The position numbers were made by a program, and so were the translations under genes. From contig NZ_FOFD01000004.1 in assembly GCF_900110865.1 (NCBI RefSeq), positions 1-64,000 of the forward strand: a DNA stretch of 64,000 bases, written 5' to 3'. The stretch is from Natrinema salaciae (GTDB taxonomy: Archaea > Halobacteriota > Halobacteria > Halobacteriales > Natrialbaceae). The notes beneath the pieces were generated by a model, which made no database searches, was not told the origin of the DNA, and saw only the letters and a list, made by a program, of their open reading frames with translations. Positions 16,367-24,618 of the stretch are shown here, piece by piece. Numbering within the stretch: position 1 is the first letter of the stretch; each line of letters starts with the position of its first letter.

Positions 16367-16984
16367 ATGGCCACTCCAAACGGCCGGGACGACACCGAAC
16401 GCCTCCCAGAACGGGTCACGAACCGATGGGACCGGCTCTCCGGCTGGCTCGAGCACCGATGGACTCGAGCCACCGGCTGGACCGGCGATCGCTGGAGCCG
16501 GTTCAACGATTGGCGGGCCCAGCGCCCGTTTCTGGGCGGTGTCTTGCTCTGTCTGGCCGGCCTGTTCATCACCTGGGTCCCGATGCAGATCCTGCCCGAT
16601 CTCCTCTTCGTCGGCGGACGGATGACGGGCTTTCTCGCCATCGGGACGCTGTTCGGCGTGTTCGTCTTCCTGTCGGGCGTTTACGCGCTGTACAGGCCGG
16701 AACACTCCACCGAGATCGGCGTCGTCGGCGTCGTCCTCTCGATTTTCTCCCTGTTCGGCTCGCTCGGCGGACTGTTCCTCGGCATGCTGTTCGGTATCCT
16801 CGGCGGCAACCTCTGTATCGCGTGGATACCGGCCGACGACGCCGACGACGCCGTGTCGGAACCGGGAACCGTCGATGCCGCACTCGTCCGGTTCCGTGAG
16901 GGGATCAGCCGCGTCGCCGAGAAGACGGGGACACGGCTTCGAGACGGCGTCGAAACGATCACGCAGAGAGATCTCGATGACTGA
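16367..16984 (+). CDS. DUF6114-type membrane protein
   Basis: 205 residues. The N-terminal 50 residues carry repeated W-x6-7-W motifs (RWDRLSGWLEHRWTRATGW, DRWSRFNDWRAQRPFLGG). Four membrane helices follow between residues 48 and 150. RPFLGGVLLCLAGLFI is the hallmark first helix of DUF6114 proteins, which in actinobacteria sit beside DUF6230. It starts 6 bp after the upstream gene and overlaps the next small ORF by 8 bp. Acts in the cell membrane; biochemical role unknown. Confidence 0.72.
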   Translation: MATPNGRDDTERLPERVTNRWDRLSGWLEHRWTRATGWTGDRWSRFNDWRAQRPFLGGVLLCLAGLFITWVPMQILPDLLFVGGRMTGFLAIGTLFGVFVFLSGVYALYRPEHSTEIGVVGVVLSIFSLFGSLGGLFLGMLFGILGGNLCIAWIPADDADDAVSEPGTVDAALVRFREGISRVAEKTGTRLRDGVETITQRDLDD

Positions 16985-17123
16985 CACCGATTCCACCGCG
17001 ACCGCTAGAACAGCTCCCGACCGACGCCCCCACCAGCAGTCGCGAGCGGATCGAAGAGACCACCGGGAGCGTCGATCCGCCGAACGGACGGCCGAAGCAA
17101 CGAGGGATCAGGCAGCGCCGTGA
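16977..17123 (+). CDS. Possible 48-residue charged protein
   Basis: ATG at 16977 overlaps the end of the DUF6114 gene by 8 bp. The product (MTDTDSTATARTAPDRRPHQ...) is highly charged, Arg-rich and probably disordered. Basic composition is unusual for haloarchaea and speaks against it. The tight overlap and the gap to the next gene speak for it. Low confidence. Confidence 0.3.
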   Translation: MTDTDSTATARTAPDRRPHQQSRADRRDHRERRSAERTAEATRDQAAP

Positions 17124-17180
17124 GACGAACCCGCGCCATCGACACGACCGGGCCGTCGGAGCACGGATCGAGCACCAGCC

Positions 17181-17642
17181 ATGAGTGACTACGAGACGGG
17201 TGACGCCGGAGCGAGCGCGCTCTCGCTCAAGGCCGTCGACACCTGGATCGTCCTCGGAGCCGTGATCGGCGGCGTCCTCGTCAATCTCAACGCGTTGCTG
17301 GTCCCGCTGCTCACTCGCATCGGGGGCGGCGTCGTCGCCGGGTTCATCGCCGCGTACGCGGCCGGTCGGATCGCGTCCGGCGTCGTCCACGCGGTGATCG
17401 CGAGCGCGCTCGTCGGCGGAATCGCGGGGACGGTGACGGCGTCGCTCGGCACCCTTCTCGGACTGTACAACGAACCGCCGTTACTGGTGCTCGAGTCCGT
17501 CGGCCCGATCAGCCCGATGCTCACGGGCCTCGGACTACCGAGCGTCGTCCTGATCGTGCTCGCCTTCTCGCTGCTGACCGCCGTCGACGGGCTCGTCGGC
17601 GGACTGCTCGGCAGCGCACTGCGAGCGCTTCTCCCGTGGTGA
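17181..17642 (+). CDS. Four-helix membrane protein (DUF5518-like)
   Basis: 153 residues with a short acidic cytoplasmic start (MSDYETGDAGASALSLKAVDTW) and four hydrophobic segments, at residues 22-43, 48-70, 72-92 and 118-147. The third segment contains GG-rich turns (GGGVVAGFIAAYAAGR, GGIAGTVTASLG) like haloarchaeal DUF5518 proteins. It is probably the last gene of the DUF6230-DUF6114 operon. Function unknown. Confidence 0.7.
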   Translation: MSDYETGDAGASALSLKAVDTWIVLGAVIGGVLVNLNALLVPLLTRIGGGVVAGFIAAYAAGRIASGVVHAVIASALVGGIAGTVTASLGTLLGLYNEPPLLVLESVGPISPMLTGLGLPSVVLIVLAFSLLTAVDGLVGGLLGSALRALLPW

Positions 17643-17680
17643 CTGCGCGCTCGCGTCGCCGCGCTCGCTCGGCTGGCGCC

Positions 17681-18478
17681 TCAGGCGACTCGTCCGACGG
17701 TGACGAAGAACGGGACCGCCTCCTCGCGGCGATACTCCCGCGCTTCCATCTGTTCGATGACGGACCGCCCCATCTCGCGCCACGAACCGCGGAGCTCGTC
17801 GTACTCGGCTTCGGTCAGGGCTCCCGAAAGCATCGTCTCGCGGTCGTCGGCCAGTCCGGCCCCGGTCGCCTTACGCCGGGCCGCGACCACCGCCATCTCG
17901 CTGTACGGCGGTTCGACCGTGCGAACGTGATCGTACCGGCGGGTTTCGAGCGCCTCGAGTCCCGCCGCCTCGAAGGTGTCGCGGGCGTCAGCGCCGAGCG
18001 CGACGTCCGTGTCGACGCCGTCGAGGTAGGCTCGCCGCGCCCGGCGCTCGAGCCCACCCTCCGCGTCGACGCTCGAGTCGATCTCGACGGCGGCGTTGTC
18101 GGGTTCGACGGCCGCGACGAGATCCGTCGAGACGCGCGCGAACTCGGCGAGCGCGGCCGCGGGGTCGGGCAGGTTGATCAACAGCGCCTGACAGACCACG
18201 AGATCGAACGTATCGTCGGGGAACGGGAGCCGACGGGCGTCGCCCGCGACGACCGGGACGTGGTCGCGAGCGGCCGCGAGCAGTTCCGGATCGACGTCGC
18301 AGCCGACCACCTCGCCCGGTGACTCCGCCGCGAGGACGCGGCTCAGCTCGCCGGTTCCGCAGCCGACGTCCAGAATCCGGTTTCGGGAGTCGAGGGCCAG
18401 CGGCTCGAGGGCCGCGCGGGAATCGGCCCACATCCCCTCGCGGGTCCGACTGAGGTAGGATTCGGAGAACTCGCGCAC
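17681..18478 (-). CDS. SAM-dependent methyltransferase
   Basis: 265 residues if started at GTG 18478 (VREFSESYLSRTREGMWADSR). Class I methyltransferase motif I is RILDVGCGTGE near residue 40, motif II VVGCDVD, then FDLVVCQALLINLPDPAAAL (post-II/III). The open frame extends to 18739, but the upstream part is low-complexity. A TTTTTACT box lies about 27 bp before the GTG, consistent with a leaderless start. Substrate unknown; the family includes UbiE-like small-molecule methyltransferases. Confidence 0.85.
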   Translation of the reverse strand: MREFSESYLSRTREGMWADSRAALEPLALDSRNRILDVGCGTGELSRVLAAESPGEVVGCDVDPELLAAARDHVPVVAGDARRLPFPDDTFDLVVCQALLINLPDPAAALAEFARVSTDLVAAVEPDNAAVEIDSSVDAEGGLERRARRAYLDGVDTDVALGADARDTFEAAGLEALETRRYDHVRTVEPPYSEMAVVAARRKATGAGLADDRETMLSGALTEAEYDELRGSWREMGRSVIEQMEAREYRREEAVPFFVTVGRVA

Positions 18479-18684
18479 GGCCCGCAATAGCGGCGTCTCG
18501 AGTAAAAACGGGTCGGTTTCTCGACGGGTGCCCGACGGATCGACGCCGTTCGAGGGGAGCCTCGATCGGTCGCACCTCGTCGGCGGATTGCGCGCCGAGT
18601 CGCTCGGCACTCCAGATCCCTCCGTTTCGGCGAGCGAACGAGCGCGGAGGCTCCGGGACGTCGACGGCTCCGTACTCGACCGTA

Positions 18685-19569
18685 TTAGGGTCGCACCGGC
18701 TCCGCCTGCCGGAGTTCCTCGACCGTCTGGATGTTCCACGCGAAACCGCGGCCGTCCTCCGTCGGCGTCTCGAGCGCGAACGGCAGGTCGCGCAGATCGG
18801 GATGGTTAACGATCGCACGCATGCCATCCTCGCCGATGTAGCCCTCGCCGATGTGGGCGTGTTCGTCCTTGTGGGTGCCGACGTCGTGTTTCGAGTCGTT
18901 GAGGTGGATATACTCGAGGTACTCGAGGCCGACCTCGTCGTCGAACCGCCCGACCGTTTCGTCGACCGCTTCGGGTGTCGTGAGGTCGTTGCCCGCGACC
19001 AGCGTGTGGGCGGTGTCGATACAGATGCCGATATCGGTCTCCGTGCGGTCGATGATCCCCGCGAGGTGCGCGAACTCGCCGCCCAGTTTCGTCCCGCTGC
19101 CAGCGTCGGACTCGATGAGGATCTGTACGTCGTCGGGCACCTCGAGTTCGTCGATGAGGCTCGCGGCGTTGTCCAGCCCGCCCTCGACGCCCGCGCCCGT
19201 ATGCGCCCCGAGGTGGACGTTTACGTACGGAATCCCGAGTCGAGCGGCGGCGTCGAGCTCCGCCTGCATGCTCTCTTTGGACTTCCGGCGGAGGTCGTCT
19301 TTCGGCGTGCAGAGATTGACCAGATACGCGGAGTGGATGACCCACGGTCCCTCGAGGTGCTCGTCGGTCTCGTCTCGGAATCCCTCGGCGGCCTCGTCGC
19401 TGAGCTCGGGCTGTGCCCAGACCTGCGGCGAGGTCGTAAAGACCTGTCCGCAGTTCCCGCCGAACGCGAGCTGGCGGTGGACCGCGTTGCGGATATCGTC
19501 GTACGGCGGTGTTTCGTCGTCGGACGAGACGCGCGAACCGGAGATCGAAACGTGTGCACCGACCTTCAT
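18685..19569 (-). CDS. nfo: Endonuclease IV (AP endonuclease)
   Basis: 294 residues from ATG at 19569. TIM-barrel of the AP endonuclease 2 family: [12 protein letters not shown] at the N-terminus, [11 protein letters not shown] near 110, [24 protein letters not shown] near 175, [24 protein letters not shown] near 215, and PFALETP near the end. These hold the three-zinc ligands (H, H, E, D, H, D, H, E). Cuts DNA 5' to abasic sites in base-excision repair. The gene stands alone. Confidence 0.95.
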   Translation of the reverse strand: MKVGAHVSISGSRVSSDDETPPYDDIRNAVHRQLAFGGNCGQVFTTSPQVWAQPELSDEAAEGFRDETDEHLEGPWVIHSAYLVNLCTPKDDLRRKSKESMQAELDAAARLGIPYVNVHLGAHTGAGVEGGLDNAASLIDELEVPDDVQILIESDAGSGTKLGGEFAHLAGIIDRTETDIGICIDTAHTLVAGNDLTTPEAVDETVGRFDDEVGLEYLEYIHLNDSKHDVGTHKDEHAHIGEGYIGEDGMRAIVNHPDLRDLPFALETPTEDGRGFAWNIQTVEELRQAEPVRP

Positions 19570-19645
19570 GGCCACCCGTCGGTACCGGTTCGTGATAGGT
19601 ATAACGGAGCGACTCGAGTGCGATCTGATCGGATAGCGGCCGTCA

Positions 19646-20470
19646 TCACTGCTCGCCCGTCTCGAGCACTTCACGGTCCCGAGCCCACGCGTCGGTGCCG
19701 AACTTCCGATCGGCGAGGGCCTGAGCCGCCTCGAGTTCGCCGTCGCGCCACGTCGATTCCGTGGCGTCGCACCAGTCCTGCAGCGAGCGTGCGATCGCGT
19801 CGACGGCCTCGTCGCGCTCGATCCCCGCCTCGTCGCGGATGCTCGTCACGCGATCGGTGAACGTCGCCTCGTCGATGTCGGCGTCGAAGACGCCGACGTG
19901 TGCCCGCGGTTCGAGGGCGTAGCTGATCGAGCCGTGCTGGATGACGACGTCGCGCTGGCGGTACTGGGCGTTGCCGCTGATCTTCTTCGCCGCCTCCCCC
20001 GCGACGATGTCGTGTGCCGGGTTGATGTCCCGGAGATAGCACGAGGGCTGGTAGATCGCGTCCTGTTCGGCCGCTGCGAAGCCGGCGTCGACGCCCATTC
20101 GATCGAACGCCGCGAGGATCGGCTCGCAGAACAGTTCGTAGCAGTCCATCAGGTTCCCCGGGACCTCGTCGGCGGGCGCAACGATGGTGTACGAGATGTC
20201 GGCGTCGCGGTCGTGGTAGATCCCGCCGCCGCCGGTCTGCCGGCGGGTGACGTCGATCCCCTCCCGTTCGCAGAAGTCCCAGTCGACCGTGTCGGCGGCC
20301 TGCCGATAGCCCAGCGAGAGGGCGCTCGGCTCCCACGAGTACGTGCGAACGGTTCGAACGTCGTCCTCGAGCGCCGTTCGTGCGGCGATCTCCTCGAGGG
20401 CCATCTGCGTCGCCCCGTCGCGGGGGTCGTCCCGGATTAGCCGCCAGTCTCGACCGGCGAGTTTGCTCAT
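19646..20470 (-). CDS. lplA: Lipoate-protein ligase A family protein
   Basis: 274 residues. The BPL/LplA fold is shown by [14 protein letters not shown], the [21 protein letters not shown] motif near residue 78 (lipoyl-AMP binding loop), and [26 protein letters not shown] near 160 (catalytic Lys region with GNAQ and HGS). Attaches or transfers lipoate or octanoate to E2 and GcvH lipoyl domains. The C-terminal accessory segment is short, as in archaeal LplA-N type ligases. The following 230 bp to the MFS gene are AT-rich and carry that gene's promoter. Confidence 0.9.
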   Translation of the reverse strand: MSKLAGRDWRLIRDDPRDGATQMALEEIAARTALEDDVRTVRTYSWEPSALSLGYRQAADTVDWDFCEREGIDVTRRQTGGGGIYHDRDADISYTIVAPADEVPGNLMDCYELFCEPILAAFDRMGVDAGFAAAEQDAIYQPSCYLRDINPAHDIVAGEAAKKISGNAQYRQRDVVIQHGSISYALEPRAHVGVFDADIDEATFTDRVTSIRDEAGIERDEAVDAIARSLQDWCDATESTWRDGELEAAQALADRKFGTDAWARDREVLETGEQ

Positions 20471-20704
20471 ACCCGCTCGGACAGTGGCAAGCGGGTTAGA
20501 GATTGCGACGCGTTGTGAGTGACGGGTTCAGTTTCGACTATTGCTCCGCAAGTGAGTCGATATCAGCACACTACCGAGAACAGTGTCTCCCAATACCGTC
20601 AGGAACCGATATCGAATTCGCCTCGCCCAGTATCGGATACATATTACTATCCATTATCATGCATAAAAGCTTAAATTATGTAACCAAAAAGGGACTGTCG
20701 CTCA

Positions 20705-21940
20705 ATGATCGACTTGCGAAAGCACACCTACTTTCGACCGTTAAAGAACGATGACTTTCTCAGACTATTCATATCGATTCTAACGACGAAAATCGGATAC
20801 TGGTTCACGTTCATCGCATTATTCTCTATTTTCGTGTTCGAAGACGATCTAGGTGCAGTGGGGATCGGTGTGCTCGCACTCGTCCAACTCGTTCCGACGG
20901 TCGTTGCAGGGCCAGTACTGAGTACGGCCGTGGACCGATTTAACCGTGGCAAGATCATCTTGGGTACGGAACTGGCTAGCGGGGTCGTTGTCCTCCTGTT
21001 GATCGAGATCCGTGAACTTACGCTCGCGTACGCCGTTCTGTTTTGTCTGGGATTGTGTTCGTCCGTTGCGGCACCGGCCCAGAAAGCGCTCGTTCCTCAA
21101 CTGATCGAGGACGACGATCTTTCGGCGGCGAACGCGCTCGTATCCGGTGCCAGATCGAGCGCTCAACTCGTCGGCCCCGCCGTTGCGGGGTCCGCGGTTG
21201 CCATCGTCGATCCCGCCGTGCTCTTCGCTGTCGACGCCTCGAGCTATTTCATCTCTGCCGTTCTTTTCGTTCCACTCCTCGGATACGATGTCCCGGGCCG
21301 AACCGGGGAGCCCGATCCCTCGATCACCGGGGATTTCGTCGATGGAATCAAACACGTGGCCGTTTCTCCGGCGCTGCTACTGGGAACCGCCATCGCAGTT
21401 CTCATCTCCCTCGCAACGGCATCGATCAACGCAATGCTCCCGTTTTATATCCGAGAGGTCCTGACGTTGTCCGCAACCGCATACGGCTGGCTCGCGTCTG
21501 CGACTGCGATCGGCGCTATTTTAGCGAGTACCATCATCGGGAGTGGACGACTCGAAACGTCGGCTACTCTCGGAAGCATCGTCTCGATGGTGGTTCTCGG
21601 CACGGCACTGTTCGGTATCGCTACAGTTCACTCACTCCTGTTCGTGGGCATTGCTCTCGTTGTTGCAGCCTTCGCGACGACATCCGGCTTCACGTACGTC
21701 ACGACACACATGCAGACAGCAACTGACGACGAAAAAATGGGACGCGTATTCGGACTCTTCCGATCCGCGTCGTCGGGAAGTCGAATCGCCTCTATTGGAC
21801 TCTCTAGCGTCTTGATGGCACAACTCGGTTCGGCACTTGTCTTCGGTATTATCGGCGTAATCGTGGCGTTCTCTGGCTGTATCGGATACGCTATTTTGCG
21901 CACCCGCTATCCCAACACTATTGCCGTCAATAATGTCTGA
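20705..21940 (+). CDS. MFS transporter, candidate exporter of the SagB island
   Basis: 411 residues, twelve predicted membrane helices, of the MFS_3/EntS-like family (FVFEDDLGAVGIGVLALVQLVPTVVAGPVLSTAVDRFNRGKIIL gives the TM2-loop-TM3 motif, here DRFNRGK). EntS-like members export siderophores and other small products. A TTAAATTA box at 20671-20678 gives a leaderless start at 20705. It is the first gene of the lower-GC island, co-directional with the two SagB-type genes (first start 54 bp after this stop), so export of a modified peptide is a reasonable guess. Confidence 0.85.
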   Translation: MIDLRKHTYFRPLKNDDFLRLFISILTTKIGYWFTFIALFSIFVFEDDLGAVGIGVLALVQLVPTVVAGPVLSTAVDRFNRGKIILGTELASGVVVLLLIEIRELTLAYAVLFCLGLCSSVAAPAQKALVPQLIEDDDLSAANALVSGARSSAQLVGPAVAGSAVAIVDPAVLFAVDASSYFISAVLFVPLLGYDVPGRTGEPDPSITGDFVDGIKHVAVSPALLLGTAIAVLISLATASINAMLPFYIREVLTLSATAYGWLASATAIGAILASTIIGSGRLETSATLGSIVSMVVLGTALFGIATVHSLLFVGIALVVAAFATTSGFTYVTTHMQTATDDEKMGRVFGLFRSASSGSRIASIGLSSVLMAQLGSALVFGIIGVIVAFSGCIGYAILRTRYPNTIAVNNV

Positions 21941-21994
21941 GCCTAATTGCGTAGCGTAAACTCCTATATTATCGAATCCGGTATGTAGGTGATA

Positions 21995-23128
21995 ATGACC
22001 GTACTGAAATCGAACTACTGTCTGACGATTACCGCTGATACTTCGGACCAGAAACGGGGGTTCGTTGTAGAGGATCTATTGAACAATGTGAGGTATGATA
22101 TCGACGGCATCGACCGGCTCGCATCGGTACTCGACTTCGGTACGACGTGGAAAAGCAGAGACTCGTACAAACAGTACCTCATCGATGAATTCGACGTTTC
22201 GGTATCGGATGCAGAATCGGCCGTCGACCAGTTCGTCGAGAACGACTTCCTCGTTACGCCGGACTCGAGGCCGGTGACAGTCGAATCGAGTATTCGGGAG
22301 TGGGAAGAATACGGGTGGGGCCACGCCGCCGATTATTATCTCTCGATCTACGACTTCCCGTTCAATAATTACACCAGCACGGAAGGAATCGAGTACGACG
22401 ACGCAAAGATGGCCCAATACGAGGCGGAAGAAACGCCACCGGACATTTACAAACACTACCCAGAGGCCGAAACGGTATCCCTCCCCGAGCCGTCACTAGA
22501 TCCGGAGGTGACTGTTGGCGCGGGGTTCGAGTACTGGGTGAATCGAGACGAGAACGGAATGCGAACGGAATCGCCTTCGGCAGCGTTCGCCTCCAATCTG
22601 CTGTATTATACAGTCGGCGCACTGAACAGCGACGAAAACCCGGAGGAGGAGGCAACTGGAACACTACGAAAAGCGGTTCCGTCCGGTGGTGCGAGACATC
22701 CGATCGAAACGTACGTTTTGATCGAAGACGTCGACGGCGTGCCCGAGGGACTGTATCACTATTCGGACCAGAACCATCATCTCTCTCTCCTCGACGAAAC
22801 GATCGACATCGACGACCTCGAGGCACATATTCCGGAACTGTCCGGCTACAACCGCACCCGTTCGATCGTATTATTGTATACTGCAAGCCTCGATCGAAGT
22901 ATGTGGCGGTACAGGGAGCCGAGGACCTACTCAGTCGTTCACAACGACCTGGGACACATCGTCGAAACGATGCGGATCATTTCCAATAGCCACGGACGGG
23001 CGTTCCAGTGTAACTTCGGTTTCGATGCCGAAGCCGTCGAAGACCTCCTCGAGATCGATGGCTTCGAAGAGCCACTTCTCGCGTTCGGTGCCGTTTACAC
23101 GGTGGATGATTCTTTCGAGCAGGAGTGA
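21995..23128 (+). CDS. SagB-type flavin dehydrogenase with RRE-like N-terminus (SagB1)
   Basis: 377 residues from ATG at 21995; TATATTAT at about 21964-21971 places transcription there, though GTG 21989 is possible. Residues 1-85 look like a PqqD/RRE winged helix (YDIDGIDRLASVLDF...SYKQYLIDEFDVSVSDAESAVDQFVENDFLV). Residues 170-375 are the SagB/ThcOx nitroreductase-type domain, with AVPSGGARHPIETYV (FMN loop) and a C-terminal LGHIVETMRIISNSHG helix. The expected RRSxR phosphate motif is degenerate (NRDENGMRTESP). Oxidises a peptide substrate in known RiPP pathways; its partner is probably the next dehydrogenase. Confidence 0.85.
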   Translation: MTVLKSNYCLTITADTSDQKRGFVVEDLLNNVRYDIDGIDRLASVLDFGTTWKSRDSYKQYLIDEFDVSVSDAESAVDQFVENDFLVTPDSRPVTVESSIREWEEYGWGHAADYYLSIYDFPFNNYTSTEGIEYDDAKMAQYEAEETPPDIYKHYPEAETVSLPEPSLDPEVTVGAGFEYWVNRDENGMRTESPSAAFASNLLYYTVGALNSDENPEEEATGTLRKAVPSGGARHPIETYVLIEDVDGVPEGLYHYSDQNHHLSLLDETIDIDDLEAHIPELSGYNRTRSIVLLYTASLDRSMWRYREPRTYSVVHNDLGHIVETMRIISNSHGRAFQCNFGFDAEAVEDLLEIDGFEEPLLAFGAVYTVDDSFEQE

Positions 23129-23240
23129 ACGACATGCCGCCACGGCAAGCCGAGGCCATCGGCAATTAGTACTATTTACAATCTGGTATTAAATATTAGA
23201 ATACAATAGCTATAAGTAGATTGTTGGTGAAAGAATAGTT

Positions 23241-23248
23241 GGAGGTGA
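23241..23248 (+). promoter_or_regulatory. Strong Shine-Dalgarno site of the small peptide gene
   Basis: GGAGGTGA, a perfect 8-nt complement to the archaeal 16S 3' end, lies 6 nt before ATG 23255. A strong site is notable in a window where most starts look leaderless. It decides this start and indicates high translation of a very short frame. Confidence 0.75.
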
Positions 23249-23254
23249 AAATAA

Positions 23255-23341
23255 ATGTTCGATATCAATGAAGTCGAGGAAGACGACGTTGCACTCCTCC
23301 AACACGACTTCATAAGCCGCGACAAGGAACCTGAAGAGTAA
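23255..23341 (+). CDS. 28-residue peptide, candidate RiPP precursor
   Basis: Too short for routine gene calling. The frame ATG 23255 to TAA 23339-23341 encodes an acidic peptide, N-terminus MFDINEVEEDDVALLQ and C-terminus HDFISRDKEPEE. It has its own AT-rich promoter region (TATTAAATATT near 23190) and a perfect SD. It lies between two SagB-type genes that carry peptide-recognition domains, followed by an oligopeptidase, the position of a precursor in PqqA-like systems. It has no Cys or Thr and one Ser, so azole formation is unlikely. The nature of any modification is unknown. Confidence 0.6.
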   Translation: MFDINEVEEDDVALLQHDFISRDKEPEE

Positions 23342-23470
23342 ATTCGGGTTCGCACCTGGTATCGCCCTTCAACTACCTTTCATAAATCTCAATGTTTATA
23401 TATTTATATAATTCTATCTTTAGAAATCTATTTACTATGAGGGGAAGAATTGGAAATTAGTGATCCTAAT

Positions 23471-24616
23471 ATGAGCGCTAAATCGGCACACGAGGACGAC
23501 CTCTCACAGGAAACAACGCGATTCCGCTGTAACGATGCCCTCTATTTCGCCTTCCGAACGTGTGGCGAATCGCAAACTCTCCAGCCGGTCGGACGGGTGT
23601 ACACGGATTCGTCACGAACCTTCACTCTAGACGATCTGTCGGTACTATCAGTGCTCGAGTACGCGACATCACCGCGTACCCGCAGCGAGTTACTCGATTT
23701 CGTCGAACACGAGTTCTCAGTATCTTCTGAAACGGCGGAAACGACGCTCGAAACACTGGTCAGCGGTGATTTCCTTCTTCCGGCGGACGATCCGATTTTC
23801 CGCCGGCGTTCGGAGTGGATGGAACGAACGTGGCGGCGTGCGCTGTACTATCACGTCGCAACTCGAGACATCGATTACATCGACGATACGCCCGACGATC
23901 GATACGAGTCGAGAGAAACAGCGCTCGATTCGTACCGAAACGAGAACAGTCCACCGGACCTATTCGGGGATTTCGAGAAGTCGACGCTCGTGCCGCTCGG
24001 CGAACCAGACGCGCTTCCCCAGCGGTCGCTCGAATCCGTTCTCCTCGAGCGTCGCACGGTCAGAAACTACTCCGGGGAATCGATGACGGAGAGTGAGCTG
24101 TCGACACTGCTCGCCCACACGTTTGCTCCTGTCGCAGACGTTCGCGAGTATATCGCGAAGAACTTGGACGATGATCCGACCCTTCACCTGCTCTCTGCAC
24201 AGTATCCATTCGACGTGTTCGTGATCGTCGGGCGACACGAGACCCTCGAACCGGGGGTGTATCGGTACGCGATGCGTGAACATGCCCTTACCATCGTCGA
24301 GCCACTGGCAGATCCCGTCGAAGTCGACGGATTGCTGGACGAGATCTCCCACCAACCTTACTCTCGAAACAGTGCTATCACTGTCTTGTTTACCCAGAAT
24401 ATCGATCGTGAGCGGTGGGCGTACCGACACGACAATTCACTTCGGAATCTCTATGTCAAAATTGCGGGTCACGCACAACGACTCATTCTCGCCGGCGTTT
24501 CGATGGAGTTCGGTGCGTTTCAGACGCCAGCACTCGACGATCCCGTCGTCGACGCACTGGTAGATGTCGACGGGTTCACCAATCCTGCATCGTACCTGGT
24601 CACGCTGGGCAAATAA
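23471..24616 (+). CDS. SagB-type flavin dehydrogenase paralogue with RRE-like N-terminus (SagB2)
   Basis: 381 residues from ATG 23471; a TTG at 23450 would add seven. Residues 55-105 again resemble a PqqD/RRE helix-turn-wing (LSVLSVLEYATSPRTRSELLDFVEHEFSVSSETAETTLETLVSGDFLL). The SagB domain has the intact phosphate motif ERRTVRNYSGESM, but the PSGGxxHP loop is replaced by LLSAQYPFDVFVIV. The C-terminal IAGHAQRLILAGVSMEFGAF helix is typical. It has lost the opposite half of the FMN motifs to its paralogue. The stop is 2 bp before the peptidase start. Confidence 0.83.
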   Translation: MSAKSAHEDDLSQETTRFRCNDALYFAFRTCGESQTLQPVGRVYTDSSRTFTLDDLSVLSVLEYATSPRTRSELLDFVEHEFSVSSETAETTLETLVSGDFLLPADDPIFRRRSEWMERTWRRALYYHVATRDIDYIDDTPDDRYESRETALDSYRNENSPPDLFGDFEKSTLVPLGEPDALPQRSLESVLLERRTVRNYSGESMTESELSTLLAHTFAPVADVREYIAKNLDDDPTLHLLSAQYPFDVFVIVGRHETLEPGVYRYAMREHALTIVEPLADPVEVDGLLDEISHQPYSRNSAITVLFTQNIDRERWAYRHDNSLRNLYVKIAGHAQRLILAGVSMEFGAFQTPALDDPVVDALVDVDGFTNPASYLVTLGK

Positions 24617-24618
24617 CG

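Noticed and set aside
20503-20754. 83-codon frame over the MFS start
   Set aside because: It overlaps the MFS gene out of frame and has no signal of its own. The promoter and first codons of the MFS gene lie there.
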